DNA of 42,453 nucleotides from Clostridia bacterium (lineage in GTDB: Bacteria > Bacillota > Clostridia > Christensenellales > UBA1242): the NCBI GenBank assembly GCA_009929275.1, contig SAAW01000008.1, positions 1 through 42,453 on the forward strand, in the 5' to 3' direction. Each line of letters opens with the position of its first letter. The stretch's first letter is position 1. The position numbers were made by a program, and so were the translations under genes. Positions 8,168-14,658 of this stretch are shown in pieces. The notes below the pieces were generated by a model, which ran no database searches, was not told the DNA's origin, and worked only from the letters and a program-made list of their open reading frames with translations.

Positions 8168-8509
8168 TTAGATTACACCCAAACTAATCATAATTGCTTT
8201 GTTAACTTGTGTCATTTTTTGCTCGCTAATTTCACCAATTTTTTCTCTTAATCTTGTTTTATCAATCGTTCTAATCTGTTCTAGCAAAACAACAGAGTCT
8301 TTTTCAAGCCCATAGTCAAGATAAGATAGTTCAATGTGCGTTGGCATTTTTGCTTTGTCGAGTTTGCTCGTGATTGCTGCTGCAATAATCGTGGGGCTAT
8401 ATTTGTTTCCAATATCGTTTTGAACCACCAAGACAGGACGAATTCCCCCTTGTTCACTTCCAACCACAGGACTCAAATCTGCATAGTATAACTCTCCTCT
8501 TTTTATCAT
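8168..8509 (-). CDS. mazF: mRNA endoribonuclease toxin MazF/NdoA (EndoA)
   Basis: A PemK/MazF-family ribonuclease that cleaves mRNA at short sequences. The conserved N-terminal block [29 protein letters not shown] includes the catalytic Arg region, and AAITSK carries the catalytic Thr. The 113-aa length matches NdoA of Bacilli and Clostridia. Its ATG overlaps the stop of the preceding small ORF (ATGA-type overlap at 8506-8509), indicating translational coupling with a presumed antitoxin. Location just downstream of acpS matches the gene order known in Firmicutes (acpS...ndoAI-ndoA). Confidence 0.92.
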   Translation of the reverse strand: MIKRGELYYADLSPVVGSEQGGIRPVLVVQNDIGNKYSPTIIAAAITSKLDKAKMPTHIELSYLDYGLEKDSVVLLEQIRTIDKTRLREKIGEISEQKMTQVNKAIMISLGVI

Positions 8510-8691
8510 AAAACTCCCCAGTCAACCAAAAATTTATATCTACTTTCTTTTGTTTTTTCCATAGCATATTCCGAATCCAAACTGCAACGTAACTGATAAT
8601 ATTTGTTTTTTGAATTCAAAAAAGAGCCTTCATTCATTATATGAGAAGATTTGCAATTAATGTTAAGTGCGATAATTTTTGTTTTTTTCAT
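8506..8691 (-). CDS. Small protein upstream of MazF, candidate antitoxin of unusual type
   Basis: The track ORF starts at 8757, but the Met at 8691 ([16 protein letters not shown]) is preferred because GGAG lies 11 nt upstream and the longer version would begin inside a hairpin. This gives 61 aa, overlapping mazF by 4 nt in the position where the ribbon-helix-helix antitoxin NdoAI (about 90 aa) is normally found. I see no RHH pattern. What is visible is a short N-terminal beta-like stretch, a central region with [18 protein letters not shown] and a hydrophobic C-terminal tail ending WGVL that could dock on the toxin as MazE-type tails do. The antitoxin role is inferred from position only. Confidence 0.6.
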   Translation of the reverse strand: MKKTKIIALNINCKSSHIMNEGSFLNSKNKYYQLRCSLDSEYAMEKTKESRYKFLVDWGVL

Positions 8692-8746
8692 AATATAATT
8701 TTCTCCATCAAAATTAAAATTAATCAAAAAAATAAACAAAAAAAAT

Positions 8747-8766
8747 AACGCCAACAATTTAGCGTT
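8747..8766. terminator. Terminator between acpS and the mazF pair
   Basis: AACGC (8747-8751), 10-nt loop, GCGTT (8762-8766). Read on the minus strand it is followed by ATTTTTTTTG, so it can end the xre-yigZ-recX-acpS transcript; the plus side also has a T-run. Confidence 0.6.
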
Positions 8767-8852
8767 TTTTTATAATATCAATTTGTTATTTTTAAATTAA
8801 AATAAAAAATTTTTTAAGTTTTTTTTCAAAAAATTATATTATATAAAAATAA

Positions 8853-9212
8853 TTACTCAATAACACAAATTGCCGTCGCAAAATTCTTCGTGTGACTGAT
8901 GCTAATTTCAATTTTTCTTCCCTTAAGAAGATTGTTTAGCCTAAGATTATTCGTGTTTATGAAGGGAGAACCATCTTTATTATGCATAATCTCGACATCA
9001 ATTGGAGATAAAAGTTTTCCAAATCCTGTTTTAAACGCCTTCGCCACAGCCTCTTTTGCACAAAAACAACCTGCAATATGCATTAAATTTTCCTTAAAAT
9101 TTTGAAAATATTGAATTTCATTTTGGGTAAAAATTTTTTTCATTTTATTTTCATTTTCACTCATATCAATAAATCTTTCAACTTCTAAAATGTCTATTCC
9201 AACACAATTCAT
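8853..9212 (-). CDS. acpS: Holo-[acyl-carrier-protein] synthase
   Basis: Transfers 4'-phosphopantetheine from CoA to apo-ACP, activating fatty acid synthesis. The 119-aa length is typical. The metal/CoA-binding motifs are present: GIDILEVERF at the N-terminus (Asp at residue 6) and CAKEAVAKAFKTG (about residues 51-63), with the C-terminal ISISHTKNFA. The AGGAG Shine-Dalgarno overlaps the stop codon of recX 10 nt upstream, so the two are translationally linked. Last gene of the xre-yigZ-recX-acpS operon. Confidence 0.93.
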   Translation of the reverse strand: MNCVGIDILEVERFIDMSENENKMKKIFTQNEIQYFQNFKENLMHIAGCFCAKEAVAKAFKTGFGKLLSPIDVEIMHNKDGSPFINTNNLRLNNLLKGRKIEISISHTKNFATAICVIE

Positions 9213-9222
9213 ATTATTTCTC

Positions 9223-9822
9223 CTAAAAATATTTTTTTAAACTTTGCAAAATATCGTCATTTTTAAAGCCTTTTGAAATTAAAAAACGATAAGACTTTTG
9301 TTTCATTTTTTCATCAAATTGTTTGTTTTTTAAATATTTTTCAAGGAGTTTGTTTATTGTTGATAATTCATCTTGAATGTTTTCTATATTTTCATTAACA
9401 ATTTTTTCACAAATGCCTTTTTGACGCATTTCAAATGCAATTTTCTTTCCACCACACAATTTACTTTTGAACTTTACAAAATTTTTTGCATAGACAGAAT
9501 CATCAACATATTTATATTCTTTTAATTTTTCCAGCACTTTTTGACATATATTAAGTTCAAAACCTTTCTTTAAAAGATAATCCCTTACTTCTTTTTCTGT
9601 TTTTTGCACTTTTGATAAATAGTTCCCTGCTTTTGCCATTGCAACAGAAATTTCACTTTCATTTTTAAAGTATTCAAGCATTTTTTCTGAAATTTCCTGA
9701 TTTTCTTTGATATAATTTTTCATTATTGTTTCAAGAGAAAGCCCGCAAATAAACTCGCCATCAGCAAATATGCTGACTCTATTTTTGTCTTTTTTTTGAA
9801 TTTCAATTTTTGTTATAATCAT
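9223..9822 (-). CDS. recX: Regulatory protein RecX
   Basis: Modulates RecA filament activity. The protein (199 aa) shows the repeated three-helix RecX units: YLSKVQKTEKEVRDYLLKKGF (about residues 68-88) then LKEYKYVDDSVYAKNFVKFKS (about 99-119), followed by GGKKIAFEMRQKGI and a degenerate third unit near the end (YRFLISKGFKNDDILQ). An N-terminal beta-strand region (IITKIEIQKKDKNRVSIFADGEF) is also typical. AGAGGG lies 4 nt before the ATG. It follows yigZ by 10 nt. Confidence 0.9.
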   Translation of the reverse strand: MIITKIEIQKKDKNRVSIFADGEFICGLSLETIMKNYIKENQEISEKMLEYFKNESEISVAMAKAGNYLSKVQKTEKEVRDYLLKKGFELNICQKVLEKLKEYKYVDDSVYAKNFVKFKSKLCGGKKIAFEMRQKGICEKIVNENIENIQDELSTINKLLEKYLKNKQFDEKMKQKSYRFLISKGFKNDDILQSLKKYF

Positions 9823-9832
9823 TTATCCCTCT

Positions 9833-10408
9833 TTAATTAATTATATAAGCACTTTTTTCTTGCAAAATTGTAATCTTTTCAATTATATCTTTATCAATTT
9901 TTGAAAGAAAAACCTCAAAAAATACAGTATTTTCAAACTTTACACTTTTCAATTTAACATTTGTTTTTTGAAAGTATTTTTGAATTAAGTCAAAAGAATT
10001 ATAACTGCAACTCCCTGAATAAAGTGTCTTTTTTTCAACACATTTAACATTATCAACAAGACACATTTTTGCACAATTTTTATAGACTTTTCCAAGTCTA
10101 CTTGCACCCAACTTTACTCCGCCAAAATATCTGACAACAACACACAAAGTATTTATGACATCAAATTCTTTTAGTTCAGACATTATCATTGCACCCGCCG
10201 TGCCCGAAGGTTCAGAATCGTCGCTCATATGTTGTTCATTTTCAAATACGCTGGCAAAACAGATATGACTGGCAGAAAAATGCTCTTTTCTAATGTATTT
10301 TAGCCTTTCATTTTGTTTTTTTAAATCCTCACAACTAAAAACAAATGATAAAAATTTTGATTTTAAAACAATGTTTTTACAAGATTTTTCTTCAATTATA
10401 CTATTCAT
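9833..10408 (-). CDS. yigZ: YigZ/IMPACT family protein
   Basis: A 191-aa member of the UPF0029/IMPACT family. The family signatures SDDSEPSGTAGAMIM (about residues 61-75) and VVVRYFGGVKLGASRLGKVY (about residues 91-110) are clear; the C-terminal ferredoxin-like half (YSGSCSYNSFDLIQKYFQ) is also present. The exact biochemical role of bacterial YigZ is unsettled. The ATG lies within the end of the xre gene (8-nt overlap), with no separate Shine-Dalgarno, so expression probably depends on translational coupling to xre. Confidence 0.88.
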   Translation of the reverse strand: MNSIIEEKSCKNIVLKSKFLSFVFSCEDLKKQNERLKYIRKEHFSASHICFASVFENEQHMSDDSEPSGTAGAMIMSELKEFDVINTLCVVVRYFGGVKLGASRLGKVYKNCAKMCLVDNVKCVEKKTLYSGSCSYNSFDLIQKYFQKTNVKLKSVKFENTVFFEVFLSKIDKDIIEKITILQEKSAYIIN

Positions 10409-11102
10409 TATTATTCACAATTTGTTTTGATTTATTGTCTTTTTGTTCTTGTGATTTTTTTATGACTTTATTTATTTTTTTGAAAATAAACCAAAATATG
10501 TCAAGGATTTGCAGAGGAATGGCTATGATAAAAATTAGCCAATTGTTTTCAAATGGAATGCAGATAAAAAGTGCAAGGGCCGTCGTCCAAATCAAAAATG
10601 ATACAGTTATACTGTTTAATAAGTTTGTGCACCATAAACTTGAAAAAACTGTGGAAATTATGCTTGAAACCGCAAGCGAAATTATAAAAATTTTCCAAAC
10701 CCATGTTTGAGAACTTGGCATTAGCCCAACAAAAAAGGAATAGACAACAACCGCAACGAGCCAGACAAGAGATATTGAGAGAAATAAAATAAGAAACTGC
10801 TGTTTAGAAAAAAATTTGGTCGCTTCACGCTTTTTGTGTTTATCAACATTACCAATTTCGACTTTGCCATTTTCAGTCAAAAAATCATTAACGGTTATGC
10901 CAAAAATATCTGCAATTTGTTTTAGAATTAAAACATCAGGGATAGATTCTCCTCTCTCCCATTTCGAAATATTCTTGTCCGAATATAAAAGCCGTTCTGC
11001 CAATTCAAGCTGTGTCAACTTCGCAGCCTTACGATATTTCACAAGATTGTTTGCTATTATCATCTTAAATTTGTCATTTGATTCCAATTCATTTTCAATC
11101 AT
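10401..11102 (-). CDS. XRE-family DNA-binding protein with membrane domain
   Basis: Residues about 15-70 form an XRE helix-turn-helix (NNLVKYRKAAKLTQLELAERLLYSDKNISKWERGESIPDV). The second half has about four hydrophobic segments (from FLILFLSISLVWLVAVVVYSFF to IFIIAIPLQILDIFWFIF) ending in a lysine-rich tail, so this is a membrane-tethered regulator. The track start at 11153 includes the promoter; the Met at 11102 (MIENELESNDKF) lies 6 nt after a consensus -10 and has no Shine-Dalgarno, giving 233 aa and a leaderless mRNA. It is the first gene of the operon with yigZ, recX and acpS. Its target is unknown; autoregulation is possible. Confidence 0.82.
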   Translation of the reverse strand: MIENELESNDKFKMIIANNLVKYRKAAKLTQLELAERLLYSDKNISKWERGESIPDVLILKQIADIFGITVNDFLTENGKVEIGNVDKHKKREATKFFSKQQFLILFLSISLVWLVAVVVYSFFVGLMPSSQTWVWKIFIISLAVSSIISTVFSSLWCTNLLNSITVSFLIWTTALALFICIPFENNWLIFIIAIPLQILDIFWFIFKKINKVIKKSQEQKDNKSKQIVNNNE

Positions 11103-11108
11103 AAATTC

Positions 11109-11137
11109 ATTATAATATAGATAAAAATATAAATCAA
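11109..11137 (-). promoter_or_regulatory. Consensus promoter of the xre-yigZ-recX-acpS operon, leaderless
   Basis: On the minus strand TTGATT (11132-11137), a 17-nt spacer and TATAAT (11109-11114), then GAATTT and ATG. The start site should coincide with the ATG. Confidence 0.75.
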
Positions 11138-11202
11138 ATATTTTTGAAAGCAATTCTACAATTAGTAGAGAATATAATTTGATTGTTTATTCAAAAATAT
11201 TT
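11136..11202. repeat. 13-bp inverted repeat with inner hairpin
   Basis: AAATATTTTTGAA (11136-11148) and TTCAAAAATATTT (11190-11202) are perfect inverted copies; between them is TCTAC-AATTA-GTAGA. The structure spans the end of the MntP/YtaF-like gene and touches the -35 of the xre promoter. It may act as a terminator, a processing site or an operator pair. Confidence 0.45.
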
Positions 11203-11759
11203 AATAATCCAATAATTATAAAAATTACAAAAGTGATAAATCTAGTGTCAAAAGTTAATGTCTTTTTTATCCTTAATCCTAAGTCAAAACCAATTATAAA
11301 AAACAGATAATGAAAACAAAAACTTGTTATAACAAAAAACTCAGGAAAGCATAAAGTGGAGTAGAAAATAAAAGTCGAAAATAGATTTTCAGATATAAAA
11401 ATAAGCAGAAGAGATAGAAGATCAAAAAGACTAAAAAAACTGTCCTGAAAATTACTTTTTATAATTTTTATTTTGTCATATGCTTTTAAACTCACAAAAA
11501 GAGCCTTGTAAGCCACGAGAGCATTATATAACCCAAGGACAAGCAAGATATAACCGCTCATTCTATGCACGATTTTTGAAGAGAATAGAAAGGATATTTT
11601 TGGACAGTTCAACATAAACAGAACTAAAATTGCTGTGTTTATTAAGTTTAAAATTAGAAACTGAACTTGTGTTAATTTTGTATTTTTACTGCCGAATCCA
11701 ACTGAATATCCAAATGCATCAACACTTATTGAAAACGAAAAAAGCAAGACTTCAAACAT
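11187..11759 (-). CDS. MntP/YtaF-superfamily membrane protein
   Basis: A 190-aa protein with about six membrane segments. The N-terminal SFSISVDAFGYSVGFG matches the conserved helix-1 motif of MntP (manganese exporter) and YtaF (sporulation membrane protein), including the key Asp. The length and the YtaF-like SVGFG pattern lean toward YtaF, which fits a spore former. The second-half motif normally carrying another acidic residue reads SENLFSTF, so the pseudo-symmetric site is degenerate. There is no Shine-Dalgarno; TATTAT lies 5 nt before the ATG, but no good -35 is seen. No manganese riboswitch fits in the 84-nt upstream gap. Confidence 0.6.
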   Translation of the reverse strand: MFEVLLFSFSISVDAFGYSVGFGSKNTKLTQVQFLILNLINTAILVLFMLNCPKISFLFSSKIVHRMSGYILLVLGLYNALVAYKALFVSLKAYDKIKIIKSNFQDSFFSLFDLLSLLLIFISENLFSTFIFYSTLCFPEFFVITSFCFHYLFFIIGFDLGLRIKKTLTFDTRFITFVIFIIIGLLNIFE

Positions 11760-11843
11760 ATAACATAATATGAAAAAATGTTATTATTGTGATTGATTTC
11801 TGCTTTTTATATATTTTTATTTTTAAAATATAATTTTTTATTT

Positions 11844-12935
11844 TTAGAAAACAACTTTGTCAATTACTCCCCCGCCCAAACAATTTTCTCGCTCATCATA
11901 CAAAACAACATATTGTCCGGGAGTTATTGCCTTTTGTTTTTCTTTAAAAATGACTTCAACATTTCCATTACCTAAAATTTTAACAGTTACTTTTTGGTCT
12001 GGTTGTCTATACCTAAATTTTGCTAAACAATCAAATTCATTTTTATTTGGTTTAAAAGGAATCCAGTTAAAATCCACTGCAATAAGTGAAGAACTAAAAA
12101 GTTTTTCGTCCAATCCTTGAGTTACAATCAAAACATTATTTTTGACATCTTTGTCGACGACAAACCATCTTTCGCCATTTCCGTCACTTTTCCCGCCAAT
12201 GTCAAGTCCTCGGCGTTGTCCTAAAGTATAAAACAAAACGCCTTCATGTTCGCCTACGACATTTCCTTTCAAATCAACAATTTTCCCTTTTTTCGCAGGA
12301 AAATAGGTCTGCAAAAAGTTTTTAAAATTCCTTTCTCCGATAAAGCATACCCCTGTGCTATCTTTCTTTTTTGCATTTTCCAAATTATTTTCAAGGGCAA
12401 TCTTACGGACAACTGTTTTTTCTATGTCTGCAAGAGGAAAAATAACTTGGGAGAGTTGTTTTTGTGAGAGTTGATTTAGAAAATAACTTTGATCTTTGCT
12501 TTTATCTTTTGCTTTTTTTAGATAAAAATATTTTCCGTTAGTTTCAATTTTGCAATAATGCCCTGTTGCGATGCAATCTGCCCCCAAAATTTTTGCATAA
12601 TCTAAAAAAGGGCCAAATTTAATTTCTCTATTACATAAAACATCGGGATTTGGAGTCCTTCCCTTTTCATATTCGCTTAAAAAAATGGCAAAAACATTGT
12701 CTAGATATTCTTTTGAAAAATTTACAGAATAATATGGAATTCCAATGCTAGTGCAAACTCTGCGAACATCTTCATAGTCTTCCGTTGCACTGCAAACTCC
12801 ACAATCGTCCTTTTCTTCCCAATTGTTCATAAAAAGTCCGATGACATTATAGCCTTGCTCTTTTAAAAGCAATGCTGACACGGAACTATCCACTCCGCCA
12901 CTCATTCCAACAACAACTGTCTTTTTTTCATTCAT
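11844..12935 (-). CDS. mnmA: tRNA-specific 2-thiouridylase MnmA
   Basis: Adds the 2-thio group to wobble uridine 34 of tRNA-Lys, -Glu and -Gln. The PP-loop VVGMSGGVDSSVSA is at residues 7-20. PNPDVLCNREIKF carries the catalytic cysteine (about residue 102), and STGVCFIGERNF carries the persulfide cysteine (about residue 200). The 363-aa length is normal and includes the C-terminal beta-barrel domain ending in ERENCLGGGVIDKVVF. GGAAGG precedes the ATG, and the gap to the upstream zinc-ribbon gene is only 2 nt, so the two form an operon. Confidence 0.95.
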   Translation of the reverse strand: MNEKKTVVVGMSGGVDSSVSALLLKEQGYNVIGLFMNNWEEKDDCGVCSATEDYEDVRRVCTSIGIPYYSVNFSKEYLDNVFAIFLSEYEKGRTPNPDVLCNREIKFGPFLDYAKILGADCIATGHYCKIETNGKYFYLKKAKDKSKDQSYFLNQLSQKQLSQVIFPLADIEKTVVRKIALENNLENAKKKDSTGVCFIGERNFKNFLQTYFPAKKGKIVDLKGNVVGEHEGVLFYTLGQRRGLDIGGKSDGNGERWFVVDKDVKNNVLIVTQGLDEKLFSSSLIAVDFNWIPFKPNKNEFDCLAKFRYRQPDQKVTVKILGNGNVEVIFKEKQKAITPGQYVVLYDERENCLGGGVIDKVVF

Positions 12936-12937
12936 TT

Positions 12938-13618
12938 TTAGCCTTCCAAATTTTCATCACATTTTGGGCAAATTTTTTCACCCTCAAACACCCAAACGCT
13001 TCTACCACACGATTTACAAACAACTTTATTTTTTTTTCTCGAAGTGTTTTTAACATTATTTTCTGTTCTATTTGACTTCACATCACTCAAAATCTCACCA
13101 GCAATTTTTATATCATAATCATTAATTACAATGTTTTCATCGATGGCAACTGGAACTTTAAAAGTATTTGTTAAGATCTGCAAAACCGAAAAAAACCAAA
13201 TTATAAGCCCAAAAGAAGAGGGGAGAATCATTGCTAACGCTAAAAAAGCCCAATATTTTTCATAAATTATAGATGTTGAAAAGATGTTTGTTATAAGAAA
13301 AATTGTAAAAAGAACAAACAAACAAAAAGAAAAAAGCAGATAATAAAATAGTTTTTTCCTGCCAACCTTTTCATATTGCAACCCAAACCACCCACAAAAA
13401 AGTGCCAGAAAGAACAATCTCCATTTATTCACATCTTTTGGGAGAGTTTTGTCAAAAATAACCTTGTTTTTTTCGCCCTTTTCTAAAGCTTCTTTTCCCG
13501 CACGGTTGCTCACTTTTTCCATTCTCAAAAATATCAGTCCACACCTTTCACAGACTGGTTGATTTTTAGGGGCTCTCTTATTGCACCGTGGACAATATTT
13601 ATACAATTTTGTATTCAT
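12938..13618 (-). CDS. Zinc-ribbon/TM2-domain membrane protein
   Basis: A 226-aa protein with an N-terminal zinc ribbon (CPRCNKRAPKNQPVCERCG), a middle region resembling the TM2 domain (RLFFLALFCGWFGLQYEKVGRKKLFYYLL) followed by two more hydrophobic segments, and a C-terminal zinc ribbon (CKSCGRSVWVFEGEKICPKC). The Met at 13618 (MNTKLYKYC) is chosen over the track start because the sequence before it is a promoter: TATGAT lies 7 nt upstream and the earlier ATG is part of that box. It is cotranscribed with mnmA. Function unknown; zinc-ribbon/TM2 proteins are common in uncharacterised Firmicute membrane proteins. Confidence 0.78.
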   Translation of the reverse strand: MNTKLYKYCPRCNKRAPKNQPVCERCGLIFLRMEKVSNRAGKEALEKGEKNKVIFDKTLPKDVNKWRLFFLALFCGWFGLQYEKVGRKKLFYYLLFSFCLFVLFTIFLITNIFSTSIIYEKYWAFLALAMILPSSFGLIIWFFSVLQILTNTFKVPVAIDENIVINDYDIKIAGEILSDVKSNRTENNVKNTSRKKNKVVCKSCGRSVWVFEGEKICPKCDENLEG

Positions 13619-13625
13619 ATTAAGT

Positions 13626-13654
13626 ATCATATCAAAAAATATTATATAAGTCAA
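13626..13654 (-). promoter_or_regulatory. Promoter of the zinc-ribbon-mnmA operon, leaderless
   Basis: On the minus strand TTGACT (13649-13654), a 17-nt spacer and TATGAT (13626-13631), then ACTTAAT and ATG. No Shine-Dalgarno is present. Confidence 0.75.
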
Positions 13655-13671
13655 ATTAGACAACACTAAAA

Positions 13672-13694
13672 AAGAACGCTCAATTTGCGTTCTT
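13672..13694 (-). terminator. Terminator closing the T4SS-like minus-strand gene run
   Basis: AAGAACGC (13672-13679), 7-nt loop, GCGTTCTT (13687-13694). Read on the minus strand it overlaps the TGA stop of the 88-aa gene and is followed by TTTTTTAG. Confidence 0.75.
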
Positions 13695-13946
13695 CTTTAA
13701 TTTTTTTTCTCTATCATCAAATATCTTTGAAATTTCCACGGCTTGTTTTATTTCGCTAAACTCTAGGCCATCAAGTCTTATTATTGCTTTTTTAAATGAG
13801 TCAATAACTTCATTGGAACTGTTTTTTGACTGTGCAATTTTAAGCATTTCTCTTGCGGTGTCCAAAACTTCTTTTTTGTTATTAAATTCTTTTAAACCTA
13901 ATATTTTTAAAAATACTTTGAACCCATAATCAATTTTTCGCTCCAT
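13680..13946 (-). CDS. Small helical protein, last gene of the T4SS-like run
   Basis: Not recognised. The track ORF (14102) overlaps the previous gene by about 90 nt; the Met at 13946 (MERKIDYGFKVFLKILGL) is preferred because GGAG lies 8 nt upstream. This gives 88 aa, predicted mostly helical and charged, with no signal peptide or membrane segment. It ends with TGA inside the terminator hairpin. A role as a small cytoplasmic accessory or chaperone of the secretion locus is possible but is only inferred from position. Confidence 0.6.
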   Translation of the reverse strand: MERKIDYGFKVFLKILGLKEFNNKKEVLDTAREMLKIAQSKNSSNEVIDSFKKAIIRLDGLEFSEIKQAVEISKIFDDREKKLKKNAN

Positions 13947-14010
13947 AGTCGTCTCCATTTTTATGAATTTAGCAAACAAAGTTGTTGAATAGAAGTAAAG
14001 TCCTGATAAA

Positions 14011-14589
14011 TCATTGTTCACTTGTTTCTTTTTCAAAATTTTCTTGTTTGAAATCTTTCTTTTCAAAGTTTTTTGTAATTCCTTCGTCTTTCTGCTCTTC
14101 AAGTGGATTGTAGTCTACAACCCGAAGTCCATTTTGATCAGTCTTAAATTTTATCTTTTTTGGTGGAAGAACAATGAAATCTCCCCCCTTTGAAAATTTA
14201 GCCATTTCTTTGGACAATTCAAACAAATCACTCGCTTTATCCTGCAAATCTCTTTTTTTAAACTCTCTTCGTGCCTTATTTATTGCATCTTCTTGTTTTT
14301 TTAAAGGCTGTAATCTTTTTCTATACTCTAAGGCATTAAATCTTTCGATTGAATCAAAAAAATTGTTTGCAGCAATTTTATTATCTAGTTCCTCAATTAA
14401 TTTTGCAATTTTGTGATCATCTTCATCTTCATTTTCACTTTTTCCACATTTTTCTGAAGATTGTTCACTATTTTTCCCAAAAACTCTTTTATTAAACTCA
14501 GCAAAATCTCTTTGTTGTTCTATAAAACGTTCCCTATTTTCTCTCTTTTCTTTTTCTTCTCTTTTTTTAGAGAATTTTATACCAAACAT
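14011..14589 (-). CDS. Charged hypothetical protein of the T4SS-like locus
   Basis: Not recognised. The track start at 14619 is a TTG; the ATG at 14589 (MFGIKFSKKREEKEKREN) is preferred, with AAGGGA about 10 nt upstream. The 192-aa product is very rich in Lys and Glu, predicted helical and partly disordered, with a short conserved-looking core GGDFIVLPPKKIKFKTDQNGLRVVDYNP (about residues 145-170). No membrane segment. It lies 69 nt downstream of the 834-aa gene. Confidence 0.7.
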   Translation of the reverse strand: MFGIKFSKKREEKEKRENRERFIEQQRDFAEFNKRVFGKNSEQSSEKCGKSENEDEDDHKIAKLIEELDNKIAANNFFDSIERFNALEYRKRLQPLKKQEDAINKARREFKKRDLQDKASDLFELSKEMAKFSKGGDFIVLPPKKIKFKTDQNGLRVVDYNPLEEQKDEGITKNFEKKDFKQENFEKETSEQ

Positions 14590-14658
14590 ATTATATTTTC
14601 CCTTAAAAAATTTTAACAAAAATTGAATTAATTAGAAAAACAGTATGTATGATTATTA

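Noticed and set aside
10345-10710. 121-aa plus-strand ORF
   Set aside because: It is antisense to the yigZ and xre genes, has no ribosome site and no protein-like pattern.
11760-11843. Manganese (yybP-ykoY) riboswitch before the MntP/YtaF-like gene
   Set aside because: The gap is only 84 nt, AT-rich and lacks the G/C-rich paired elements of that riboswitch; likewise the gap before the exporter gene at 4557.
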